From an uncultured bacterium (lineage in GTDB: Bacteria; Verrucomicrobiota; Kiritimatiellia; RFP12; UBA1067), in NCBI GenBank assembly GCA_946401765.1, contig CAMIVJ010000002.1, forward strand, positions 1-23,955: a stretch of DNA of 23,955 bases, given 5' to 3'. This document shows positions 1 to 6,914 of the stretch, in pieces (the stretch's first letter is position 1; every line of letters begins with the position of its first letter). The notes below the pieces were generated by a model. The model searched no databases. It was not told the DNA's origin and saw only the letters and a list, made by a program, of their open reading frames with translations. Both the position numbers and the translations under genes were made by a program.

Positions 1-789
1 AACATCATCGCCGTACTGGAGGTGAACAGCGGGCTCAAGAAGACCATGACGGCCATTCCGTGGGTTGCGCTTCCGAGCGATCCCGATGCGGCGGCGCTGC
101 CGTCCATCGCCGTCAACAGCTACGTCCAGATCGGCCAGCTCGGCGCGGGCGACGCGGTCTATTCCATCGACGCCAATGGCATCTACGAGAAGTGGATGCT
201 GGAGAGCGGCGACGGAAATGGCGGTGGCCTGCAGGGGACCACGCCCGCGCTTGCGTGGACTGCCGTGACGACGGTCGCGAACGACTCCAGCGGCGCCATG
301 TCGGTGCAGGATGCGCCCGATCCGGCCACGCACGGGCTCAGCCGCGGCGCCGCCACGTGGGTGGAGCGCGCAAGCGAGGGCAAGCCGTACTTCCTCGTCG
401 GGCAGTATGCGCCCGGAAACATCACCGTGAACATCGCCGGAGGGTCCGACACGGTTCCGGCCAGCACGATAATCGCAAACCCGAGCATCAATGCGCTACC
501 CGTCAACTCGATCGCCTGGGGCGACAACCCCACCACCAAGGACACGATCGAGGTGTACAACGACAAGAACATCTGCTACAACCTGCAGTGGAACATGAAG
601 AAGAAGGAGTGGGGACGCTCCGCAAAGGTGTGGGACGACACCTTCAAGGCATACCGTAGCCAGTGGCAGAAAGACTTCACCATCCCCGCCGGCACCGGCG
701 TGCGGTACAAGCGCTGCGGAGGTGCTTTCACCGTAACGGTCAGCGCCGACCAGGTCAAAGAATCCGTCCAGTCGGGCACGGGCGAGTAA
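1..789 (+). CDS. Secreted/surface protein of unknown function, 5' end outside window
   Basis: The reading frame is open from base 1 (N-I-I-A-V-L-E-V-N-S-G) to the TAA at 787-789. A GTG at 22 could act as a start, but no Shine-Dalgarno or signal peptide accompanies it, so the true start probably lies upstream and the gene is 5'-truncated by the window. The visible ~262 residues are polar, rich in Gly, Asn and Thr, and look like an extracellular beta-rich protein. Short phrases such as LPSIAVNSYVQIGQL and NITVNIAGGSDTVPAS fit repeated beta strands. There is no PEP-CTERM anchor at its end. It lies 30 bp ahead of the PEP-CTERM gene, so the two may be co-transcribed. I do not recognise the family; a role in the cell surface is inference from composition and neighbour. 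Confidence 0.6.
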   Translation, partial: NIIAVLEVNSGLKKTMTAIPWVALPSDPDAAALPSIAVNSYVQIGQLGAGDAVYSIDANGIYEKWMLESGDGNGGGLQGTTPALAWTAVTTVANDSSGAMSVQDAPDPATHGLSRGAATWVERASEGKPYFLVGQYAPGNITVNIAGGSDTVPASTIIANPSINALPVNSIAWGDNPTTKDTIEVYNDKNICYNLQWNMKKKEWGRSAKVWDDTFKAYRSQWQKDFTIPAGTGVRYKRCGGAFTVTVSADQVKESVQSGTGE

Positions 790-819
790 GGCGTTTGGCA
801 TCATAGGGGATTAAGACAC

Positions 820-1404
820 ATGAAGACAGTTCGCAAGACATTCCTTCTGCTTACGGCGTTCTCACTGTTCGCGAATGTGTTTGCCACGGATCCCGAGATC
901 CTCTGGTGGCGTGTCCAGGACGAGGACGACCCGGAGTCTTTCGAGAACGTCAAGGTGACCGCGCTGGACGGCTCGCAGGTCAAAGCCGTTGACATTGACT
1001 ACCAGGGCAAGAGCGTGAACGCGGTGCGTCTCCGCGTTGTGGGCGGAGGTGTTGACACCTATCTGCAGTTTGCTGATCCCGCCGTGCCGGCGATGAGCCA
1101 GACCTTCGCCCCGCTGCCCGGCGACTTCTACAACGACCTCAGCGGCTACACGGGCGCGGCGTACTCGTTCGCGGTCGAGCTGGGCAACTGGCAAGACGAC
1201 AGCTGGACGATAATGGCGTCTTCGGGGTATGTTACGTTTGACATGCTGAAGAGAGAAATGCACCATGTTTACAACTGGTCCAACATCGACACGAACATCG
1301 CCATGCCCTGGCTGCCGTCCTTCACCGTGCCCGAGCCGTGCAGCGGCCTGCTGCTTCTGCTGGGCGGCGGACTGCTCGCGCTTAGGCGCCGCAGGAGGGC
1401 GTGA
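820..1404 (+). CDS. PEP-CTERM sorting-domain protein
   Basis: The 194-residue protein begins with a Sec signal peptide (MKTVRKTFLLLTAFSLFANVFA, cleavage expected near residue 22). It ends with a canonical PEP-CTERM tail: VPEP at about residues 170-173, a hydrophobic Leu/Gly segment, then a terminal RRRRR cluster. In PEP-CTERM/exosortase systems this tripartite tail is the sorting signal processed at the inner membrane before the protein is moved to the surface. The middle (about 23-165) is acidic, probably beta-rich, and matches no family I recognise. AGGGG at 805-809 lies about 10 nt ahead of the ATG. The stop is immediately followed by a G-rich repeat array. The gene is probably co-transcribed with the truncated gene upstream. 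No exosortase gene is in this window, so its processing enzyme must be elsewhere. Confidence 0.88.
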   Translation: MKTVRKTFLLLTAFSLFANVFATDPEILWWRVQDEDDPESFENVKVTALDGSQVKAVDIDYQGKSVNAVRLRVVGGGVDTYLQFADPAVPAMSQTFAPLPGDFYNDLSGYTGAAYSFAVELGNWQDDSWTIMASSGYVTFDMLKREMHHVYNWSNIDTNIAMPWLPSFTVPEPCSGLLLLLGGGLLALRRRRRA

Positions 1405-1406
1405 GA

Positions 1407-1490
1407 GTTCGGGGTTTCGGGTTTCGGAGTTTCGGGTTTCGAGGTTTCGGAGTTTCGGGGTTTCGGGGTTTCGAAGTTTGAGGGTTTCGA
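1407..1490 (+). repeat. Degenerate GTTTCGGG tandem array (telomere-like, G-rich)
   Basis: About eleven 7-8-nt units related to GTTTCGGG or GTTTCGGA run head to tail, starting three bases after the stop codon of the PEP-CTERM gene. Runs of GGG and GGGG recur every 7-8 nt, so the + strand could form a G-quadruplex. The units vary in their last bases, so the array is old or slipping. An overlapping frame reads it as repeated FRVS residues, but there is no evidence that this is translated. Confidence 0.8.
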
Positions 1491-1543
1491 AGGTCTGAGA
1501 GCGACCTGTTGTTCGTGGTCTAGCAATTGCTGCGCGCCTGATT

Positions 1544-1583
1544 CCTAGCCCGGCCTAGCCAGGCCTATACCGGCCTATTCCCA
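1544..1583 (+). repeat. Four tandem 10-bp CCTA....GG repeats
   Basis: Four successive 10-bp units each begin CCTA: CCTAGCCCGG, CCTAGCCAGG, CCTATACCGG and CCTATTCCCA. The spacing is exactly 10 bp, about one helical turn, so equivalent faces of the DNA are repeated. Function is unknown; simple slippage is as likely as a protein-binding array. Confidence 0.6.
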
Positions 1584-1628
1584 CTCCCCCCACAGGCTCT
1601 CGCCGCTTCTGCACTGGCGCGTCATTGT

Positions 1629-1650
1629 GAAGCGACAGGAGTGTCGCTTC
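1629..1650. repeat. REP-like palindrome, 9-bp stem and 4-nt loop
   Basis: GAAGCGACA (1629-1637), loop GGAG, then TGTCGCTTC (1642-1650) form a perfect 9-bp inverted repeat. No T-run follows, so it is not a typical intrinsic terminator. Its geometry matches the intergenic palindromes at 13487-13507 and 13881-13902. Confidence 0.6.
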
Positions 1651-1683
1651 CCCGATGGGAGCCGCGTCCGCATTCGGGGGTAC

Positions 1684-1712
1684 TGTACAGGCGGCGCGGA
1701 CTTTGCTATAAT
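1684..1712 (+). promoter_or_regulatory. Sigma-70-type promoter of the SMP-30-like gene
   Basis: A -35-like TGTACA (1684-1689) is separated by 17 bp from a perfect TATAAT (1707-1712), with an extended -10 TG at 1704-1705. The start codon lies 26 bp further on, preceded by AAGGA at 1723-1727. Confidence 0.75.
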
Positions 1713-1738
1713 CTTTACTCGAAAGGAAAATCGTCGAC

Positions 1739-2668
1739 ATGAAGATCTTCTCGCTGACAGCTCTCGCGGCCGGTGCCGCGTTCGCAGGCACGCTCCAGAT
1801 GCCGCCCACATGCACCACGCCCGACGGCATGGCCGTCGATCCCTCGGGGCGGCTCGTGATCGCCGCGCCCAACAACAACCACAAGCAGCCCGGCGCGCTG
1901 TTCCGCCTCTCGGCGCCAGGCGGCACGCCGGAGAAGTGGTTCGACGTGCCGGCGTACGCGGAAAGCGGATGGGCAAGCCCCATGGGCGTGTGCTTCGGTC
2001 CGGACGGCGAGCTCTACGTGTGCGACAACCAGAAGGCCGGCCATGGCCGCCTGCTGCGCCTCACGTTCAAGGACGACAAGGTGGCCACCTGCGAGACCAT
2101 CGCATGCGGCCTCGAGAACGCGAACGGCGTCAAGTACCTCAACGGCCGCCTCTATCTCACGCAGGCGTTCCTGCGCTCGATCCCCGCACCCGACGGCGCG
2201 CTCACGAGCGGACTCTACATGTTCAGCGCCAAGGACCGCAACGTGCGCGTGACAAATACAGAGAAAGACCCGCAGCTCGTCTTCAAGGACGTCACCACTG
2301 GCCGCGTGAAGGTGGGCCTCAACGGCGTGGCCGTCACCTCCAAGGGCGTGATCTACACTGGCAACTACGGCGCGGGGCGCGTGTGGAAGCTCACTCCAGG
2401 CGAGGACGGCCGCATCGCGAAGAGCGAGGTGTTCGTGAAGCCCGAGGCCGGCGTTAAGACGCCTGACGGCCTCTGCGTGGACGACGACGACAACCTCTAC
2501 ATCGCCGACATGCACGGAAACCAGTCCGTGAAGGTGACGCCCGCAGGCGAGGTGAAGGTGGTGCAGAAGGGCGGCTTCAGGGCGCCCAGCGAGCCCTGCG
2601 TGTGGCGCGGCAACCTCTACATCTCCAACTACGGCGGCACCACGGTGGAGGAGACGCCTCTACGCTGA
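1739..2668 (+). CDS. Secreted SMP-30/gluconolactonase-like beta-propeller protein
   Basis: The 309-residue protein has an N-terminal Sec signal (MKIFSLTALAAGAAFAG, cleavage near 17). It then repeats the propeller pattern in which a Gly/Asp-rich turn precedes an L/V-Y strand: PDGMAVDPSGRLVIA, GVCFGPDGELYVCDN, LNGVAVTSKGVIYTGN, PDGLCVDDDDNLYIAD and RGNLYISNYGG. This is typical of SMP-30/gluconolactonase/LRE and NHL-like six-bladed propellers, which often hydrolyse sugar lactones. I cannot assign the metal-binding residues with certainty, so the substrate is unknown. The length fits the family. It starts 26 bp after a perfect TATAAT, and its stop is two bases before the TatD-family ATG, so the two are probably one transcript. 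An extracytoplasmic sensor or binding propeller is an alternative. Confidence 0.75.
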   Translation: MKIFSLTALAAGAAFAGTLQMPPTCTTPDGMAVDPSGRLVIAAPNNNHKQPGALFRLSAPGGTPEKWFDVPAYAESGWASPMGVCFGPDGELYVCDNQKAGHGRLLRLTFKDDKVATCETIACGLENANGVKYLNGRLYLTQAFLRSIPAPDGALTSGLYMFSAKDRNVRVTNTEKDPQLVFKDVTTGRVKVGLNGVAVTSKGVIYTGNYGAGRVWKLTPGEDGRIAKSEVFVKPEAGVKTPDGLCVDDDDNLYIADMHGNQSVKVTPAGEVKVVQKGGFRAPSEPCVWRGNLYISNYGGTTVEETPLR

Positions 2669-2670
2669 AC

Positions 2671-3426
2671 ATGCCCGAGCTGTACGACACGCACGCCCAC
2701 TTCGGCGCGGAGGATGACGTCGACGCCATCTTCAAACGCGCGGCCGAGGCGGGCGTTTCGCATATCCTGGCGATCGGAGGCGACGACGAGCTGAACCGCA
2801 ACGCGCTACGCACTTCTGGACGCGTGGCCCTTGGCTTCGACCGCGACCAGACAGCTCTCGCCGCCGAGGCGTGCGCCGCGCTGTCCGGCCTCGTGGCGGC
2901 GAACCGCGCGCGCGTGGCGGCAATCGGCGAGATCGGCCTCGACGCGCACTACACGCCCGAGACGCTTCCGGCGCAGTGCTCGCTCTTCGCGCAGCAGCTC
3001 GCGCTTGCTGACGAGCTGGCGCTCCCCGTGGTGGTGCACACGCGCGAGGCGGACGACGCGACGCTGGGCGTGCTGGACGAAGTTCCCTGGCGCCACGGCG
3101 AGCGCCTGCGCGGCGTGATACACTCCTACACCGGCTCCACCCGCTTCGCGGGCCGCCTGCTCGACCGTGGCTTCTGCGTATCGTTCTCTGGCATCGTCAC
3201 GTTCAAGCGCTCCGACGAAGTACGCGCATCCGCGCGGTACGTGCCGGCCGACCGCCTGCTCGTCGAGACCGACTCGCCGTTCCTTGCGCCCGAACCGCTG
3301 CGCGGCCGCAGGTGCGAGCCGGCGTTCGTTGTGCATACCGCGCGCCGTATCGCCGAGGAACGCGGCGTTCCCTTCGAAGCGCTCGCCGCGTTCACCACGG
3401 CCAACGCCGTCGCCATGTTCGGATAG
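2671..3426 (+). CDS. TatD-family metal-dependent hydrolase
   Basis: The ATG at 2671 gives a 251-residue protein starting MPELYDTHAHF, close to the normal TatD length of about 255-265; an upstream in-frame ATG at 2602 lies inside the previous gene and would add non-family residues. Visible TatD motifs are DTHAHF near the N-terminus (metal-binding HxH), IGEIGLDAHY, VVHTREAD, HSYTGS (usually HCF-T/S-G), and ETDSPFLAP with the catalytic-site Asp, followed by the Arg-rich RGRRCEPAFV segment. TatD enzymes are cytoplasmic metal-dependent nucleases/phosphoesterases linked to DNA repair and RNA quality control. The gene starts two bases after the SMP-30-like stop, with no space for its own promoter, suggesting translational coupling. 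HSY in place of the usual HCF is a small departure. The molecular substrate cannot be read from sequence. Confidence 0.9.
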   Translation: MPELYDTHAHFGAEDDVDAIFKRAAEAGVSHILAIGGDDELNRNALRTSGRVALGFDRDQTALAAEACAALSGLVAANRARVAAIGEIGLDAHYTPETLPAQCSLFAQQLALADELALPVVVHTREADDATLGVLDEVPWRHGERLRGVIHSYTGSTRFAGRLLDRGFCVSFSGIVTFKRSDEVRASARYVPADRLLVETDSPFLAPEPLRGRRCEPAFVVHTARRIAEERGVPFEALAAFTTANAVAMFG

Positions 3427-3435
3427 ATTTTTGAA

Positions 3436-3464
3436 TTGTGGACAGGGCGGGGATTTGGTATCAT
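3436..3464 (+). promoter_or_regulatory. Promoter of the InlB-repeat protein gene
   Basis: TTGTGG (3436-3441), a 17-bp spacer and TATCAT (3459-3464), with an extended -10 TG (3456-3457), lie about 65 bp upstream of the ATG at 3529. The start codon is preceded by AAAGGA (3515-3520). It matches the TTTGnTATAAT form seen at other promoters here. Confidence 0.65.
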
Positions 3465-3528
3465 GTTCAATGTCATCTGGACATGGTGTGCTCTCTGACG
3501 CTGAAATCATCCTGAAAGGACAAACGAA

Positions 3529-6500
3529 ATGAAAAGAATCATTGCCTGTCTGCTGCTGGGAGGACTTTCCCTCTCGGCGTTCGGCGAAACGGTGAAAGTG
3601 AAGTTCGACGGCAACGGCGGCAGAGCCTCTGCTGCGGTTCAGTCGTTCGATGACGGCGAGGAATATTGCGGTCTGCCCTCGGCCTCTCGCAATGGGTACT
3701 TGTTTGCGGGCTGGTGGACCGAGAAGGAGGGGGGCACGTGGGTGCCTGACTGCGACGAGTTCGACGCGAGCATTTTTGCGGGGCAGAAGACACCCACTCT
3801 CTATGCGCATTGGAAGGCTATCGTAAAGCTTACGCTTAAGGATGATTCTGCGCATGTCGACTGGGAACCCTGGGAATCTTACGGCCAAGGCGTGGTCGAC
3901 TTTCTGAGCAGACCCGATCTAGAAGGCGGTGGACGCCATGATGGCAAGGGCACGGTAGAACTTCTGGAGGGCACAAGGGTCCGCGTGAAAGTGAACGCCA
4001 CGGCCACGGACAAGAACGGCAAGGAGCTTTCGTTCCAGAAGTGGACGCTCACGCCGACGAGCGCCAGCCTGGGGACGGAATTCATGGCGTCGTCCAGCGA
4101 AACGGATTTCAACATGCCGGGCGTTGCGCTGACGCTTCAGGCGACGTACGCCGACGAGAACGTCTGCGGGCGGATGACGGCGATCGCCGACGTGGAGGAC
4201 GTATATCTGAGATACGACGAAGTGTATGGCGGGGATGAGTATCTCGACTCGGCCACCGGCACTTTCGAGTGGAGCGTGGACAACGGCAAGACCTGGTACA
4301 AGGCGGCGCGGTACAGACATGACTACTATGGCGACTATGCGATGCTGAAGGCCGGCAAGTACGTCGTCACGTGGCGTTCCAACGATCCTAGCTGGAAGGC
4401 GCCGGAGAAGAAGACGTTGGTGGTGGTGCAGGCTGGCCGCGATGTCGAAGTGGAGGCGGACGACTTCAAGTTCATTCCGCATGTAGTGGCGGAGGCGCTG
4501 GCCAAAACGGGCTTCGAATATGCGGAGACGTCTGACGGCGGCACGGTCACGATCAATCCGAAGGACGGGCGCGTCACGGGCAAGACGGCCACGTTCACGG
4601 CGAAGGCCGCGAAGGGATATGCATTTCAGGGATGGAAGCTGCGCAGGACAAGAGAAGACGATCTGAACGCGATTTCCTTCATGGCCACATCGCCCACGTG
4701 GAAGATGGCGGAAGACGACGTGGAGCGGCTGAAGGATTTCATCCTTACGGCCGACAGAAGGGTGCATGTGGTGGCGGTGTTCAGGGCGCTTGAGGACTAT
4801 TCAGCAGACGACATCGAGTTCAGCAGGTTTGAGTCCAGAGACGGCAGGGGCTACTTCGTCGGCACGGACGCGGGCGGTGACCTGGCCGTTGATGTGCGGG
4901 GCGTGGTGGGATGCGCGATGTCGTATTCGCTCCGCTGCGATTCTGCGGCGTATCCGCTTTCCTACAAGCTTGACGGCAAGCTGCCGGCGGGGCTGAAGTT
5001 CGACGCGAGAACCGGCGTTCTCTCCGGCGTTCCCACGAAGGCCGGCAGCGCCACGGTCCACGTCTCGGCCACCGATCCGGCGAAGAACTCGAAGACGCTC
5101 AGGGTCGATATCGAAGTTTCGCCTCTGCCTGGATGGCTTGTGGGCGATTTCCGCGGCATGATCAACGATGGCAGCCTGGACGACGACGACATGTGGGTTC
5201 CGGGGAAGTTCAACGGGCTTCTCGAGCTTGCCGTCACTTCGGCCGGGAAGGTCTCCGGCAAGGTTATCACCAGAGTCGGCACCCGTTCCGTCTCTGGGAA
5301 CCTGGAATGGCGCGATCCGGAGGCGGAAGACATAGCGGCCGGAGATGAATACGGTCCTGACGCCGAGTTCATCTTCTGGCATACGGACGCGAAGGACGAT
5401 TCGTATTGCCACGTCAACTTCCGTTCGGACGGAACGATCGACGGAGATGTGGACTCGTACTACAAGAACGAAGACCTCTTCGTCGGTGGCGAAATGAACG
5501 GCATGCGCCAGGACAGGGAACTGCTCGCGAAGTCGAATTTCATCGGCAAGTACTACACGTTCGCGTTTGGTTTCAAGACATACAGCGCCAACGGATACTA
5601 CTGCGACGCCGATTATCCCGACTATGACCCTGACTCGCCTGACTACGAAGATTCAGTGGTTCAGTCCGGCTATGGCTATCTCACTCTGAAGACGGACATG
5701 AAGGGTGCGGCGAAGATCGTGGGCCAGCTGCCTGACGGCGAGAAGGTCTCCATGACCGCGCTCGTGCTGCCGGTGGGCCGGGATGGCACGGCGCAGCCGA
5801 CGATTGCCGACATCTCGGCGCGCATCTACTTGTTCGCGTCGCCTTCCGCATACAAGAAGGCGGACTGGTTTGCGATGTCGCTTTTCGTCGAGCCCGACGG
5901 CTCGGCCATCGTTCCCTACGACCAGTCGGCATGGTCGCCCGCGCTGGCCACTTCGGGGGCGAACTGCTCGCCGGAGTGCGTCGAGGCCATGTCGGCGCAG
6001 GTATGTGGGCAGGGCGCGCTCTACAGCGAGGCCAGGACGCTTGAGGGCCACTACTGGAGCGTCAGATGCCCGTTCACCTTCCGGATGGGGTACGAGTTCT
6101 CCTACAGAAGCACGTACTATGACGAAGATGCCGACGAGGACGTGTACGGACCCGTTTACGAGTATGCCTGTCCGGCTGTCGAAGACTACACCTTCGATGT
6201 GCCGGTGATGGGAACCAGCAAGGGCGGGATAAGCATTATGCAGAAGGGCTTTGCGCCGTGGTACGACAAGGCCAGCGACACCTGGGTGTATTGGGAGGAC
6301 AAGAACGGCAACAGAAATCCCGATCCGTCCATGCTCTCGATATCCTTCGCAAAGGCCACGGGCATCTTCACAGGAAAGGCGACCGCCTATTTCGACTACC
6401 CATTTAGCGACGAAGATCCAGTGGAGCACTCCTCGACCACCGTGACGAAGCACGCCTCCGCAACGCTGCCCTATGCTGGCGTGATGGTGCGCGAGGTGCG

Positions 6501-6639
6501 CGGCGGCGCCCTCTCGCTCACCGGCTTCGGCTCCGCCGTGCACAGCTACAAGCATACGGAAAAAGACGACAACGGCAAGTTCAAGACGTCCTCCGAAAAG
6601 ATCACGCTTCCCGTCACAATTGCATTCCCGGAGGATTGA
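3529..6639 (+). CDS. Large secreted modular protein with InlB-type repeats and putative Ig domain
   Basis: The 1036-residue protein carries a Sec signal (MKRIIACLLLGGLSLSAFG, cleavage near 19-20). Residues ~21-95 form a Listeria-Bacteroides (Flg_new/InlB B) repeat: VKFDGNGG at the start, NGYLFAGWWTEKEGG in the middle, TLYAHWKA at the end. Two divergent copies follow at ~95-210 and ~325-425, the latter containing GYAFQGWKL. Residues ~465-540 are an He_PIG-type putative Ig domain (GKLPAGLKFDARTGVLSGVP). The rest is a Tyr/Asp-rich beta region with three segments shared with the 1476-aa protein at 8962: a GLLELAVTSAGKVSGKV strand (~550), GYGYLTLKTDMKGAAKIVG (~714) and FAKATGIFTGKA (~938). There is no PEP-CTERM or LPXTG anchor, so release or outer-membrane association is likely. 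Surface adhesion is inference from the repeats. It has its own promoter and probably forms a single-gene unit. Confidence 0.8.
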   Translation: MKRIIACLLLGGLSLSAFGETVKVKFDGNGGRASAAVQSFDDGEEYCGLPSASRNGYLFAGWWTEKEGGTWVPDCDEFDASIFAGQKTPTLYAHWKAIVKLTLKDDSAHVDWEPWESYGQGVVDFLSRPDLEGGGRHDGKGTVELLEGTRVRVKVNATATDKNGKELSFQKWTLTPTSASLGTEFMASSSETDFNMPGVALTLQATYADENVCGRMTAIADVEDVYLRYDEVYGGDEYLDSATGTFEWSVDNGKTWYKAARYRHDYYGDYAMLKAGKYVVTWRSNDPSWKAPEKKTLVVVQAGRDVEVEADDFKFIPHVVAEALAKTGFEYAETSDGGTVTINPKDGRVTGKTATFTAKAAKGYAFQGWKLRRTREDDLNAISFMATSPTWKMAEDDVERLKDFILTADRRVHVVAVFRALEDYSADDIEFSRFESRDGRGYFVGTDAGGDLAVDVRGVVGCAMSYSLRCDSAAYPLSYKLDGKLPAGLKFDARTGVLSGVPTKAGSATVHVSATDPAKNSKTLRVDIEVSPLPGWLVGDFRGMINDGSLDDDDMWVPGKFNGLLELAVTSAGKVSGKVITRVGTRSVSGNLEWRDPEAEDIAAGDEYGPDAEFIFWHTDAKDDSYCHVNFRSDGTIDGDVDSYYKNEDLFVGGEMNGMRQDRELLAKSNFIGKYYTFAFGFKTYSANGYYCDADYPDYDPDSPDYEDSVVQSGYGYLTLKTDMKGAAKIVGQLPDGEKVSMTALVLPVGRDGTAQPTIADISARIYLFASPSAYKKADWFAMSLFVEPDGSAIVPYDQSAWSPALATSGANCSPECVEAMSAQVCGQGALYSEARTLEGHYWSVRCPFTFRMGYEFSYRSTYYDEDADEDVYGPVYEYACPAVEDYTFDVPVMGTSKGGISIMQKGFAPWYDKASDTWVYWEDKNGNRNPDPSMLSISFAKATGIFTGKATAYFDYPFSDEDPVEHSSTTVTKHASATLPYAGVMVREVRGGALSLTGFGSAVHSYKHTEKDDNGKFKTSSEKITLPVTIAFPED

Positions 6640-6687
6640 TTGAGACGTCTCCCTATGCGCGATTTTCCGCGGATGACAAGTGCACTG

Positions 6688-6747
6688 AAAAATTTTTTAA
6701 TTTTTTTCAAAAACCCCCTTGCGCATGGTCCGCGGATTTGATACAAT
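6688..6747 (+). promoter_or_regulatory. Strong promoter with A/T-rich UP-like element
   Basis: TTGCGC (6719-6724), a 17-bp spacer and TACAAT (6742-6747), with TG at 6739-6740, form a good extended -10 promoter. Directly upstream, 6688-6713 is an A/T-rich tract of alternating A and T runs, placed where UP elements contact the RNA polymerase alpha C-terminal domains. Transcription should start near 6754, leaving a leader of about 160 nt. The same A/T stretch could partly serve to end transcription of the upstream gene. Confidence 0.7.
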
Positions 6748-6753
6748 ATCGGC

Positions 6754-6914
6754 GCTTTCGAGCACTAGAGGCTTTTGGGTGGTCAGGCGGTGCCTAGGAA
6801 CCCGGCTGGCGGTAACGCCAAAAAGTTGACAGTGTGGTAAAAGCAAGGTTAACCGCTTCCGAAGGCGATGCCGGGTGGCAAAGCTGGAGGAGGTAAAGAA
6901 AAGGAAAGAAACAA
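6754..6914 (+). ncRNA. Candidate structured 5' leader (possible riboswitch or expression-enhancing UTR)
   Basis: The ~160-nt untranslated leader of the cysteine-rich protein gene can fold into a closed multi-branch structure. A perfect 7-bp stem pairs ACCCGGC (6800-6806) with GCCGGGT (6870-6876). Directly stacked on its 5' strand is a 5-bp hairpin TGGCG/CGCCA closed by a GTAA (GNRA) tetraloop (6807-6820). A third hairpin is CGCTT/AGGCG (6854-6867), and AGGC/GCCT at 6785-6795 adds an outer helix. GGAGGAGG follows at 6886-6893, too far from the ATG for normal initiation; AGGA at 6902-6905 is the likely Shine-Dalgarno. I compared it by eye with c-di-GMP-I, TPP, cobalamin, glycine, SAM, fluoride and ZTP riboswitches and found no convincing match. 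An mRNA-stabilising leader is equally possible. Confidence 0.4.

Larger units (their letters stand above)
1405..1738. other. Intergenic region: G-rich array, 10-bp repeat, palindrome, promoter
   Basis: This 334-bp gap contains no credible gene. In order it holds the GTTTCGGG array, about 50 bp of unremarkable sequence, four 10-bp CCTA repeats, a perfect 9-bp palindrome (1629-1650), and the promoter and ribosome binding site of the SMP-30-like gene. Long frames that cross it on either strand are shadows of the flanking genes. Confidence 0.7.

Noticed and set aside
1265..1498. Frame reading the GTTTCGGG array as repeated FRVS residues
   Set aside because: It overlaps the PEP-CTERM gene in another frame and has no ribosome binding site; the repeat pattern comes from the DNA array.
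2806..3888. A 360-residue - strand frame over the TatD gene
   Set aside because: It is antisense to a gene with clear family motifs and crosses the next gene's promoter and start; no signal or domain.
6640..6720. Intrinsic terminator after the InlB-repeat gene
   Set aside because: GAGACGTCTC and the A/T run are present, but no GC-rich stem directly precedes the T-run; the A/T tract better fits an UP-like element, though a mixed role cannot be excluded.
6826..6854. TTGACA followed by TTAACC inside the leader as a second promoter
   Set aside because: The -10 match is poor (two of six positions), and the TTGACA lies in the candidate RNA structure.
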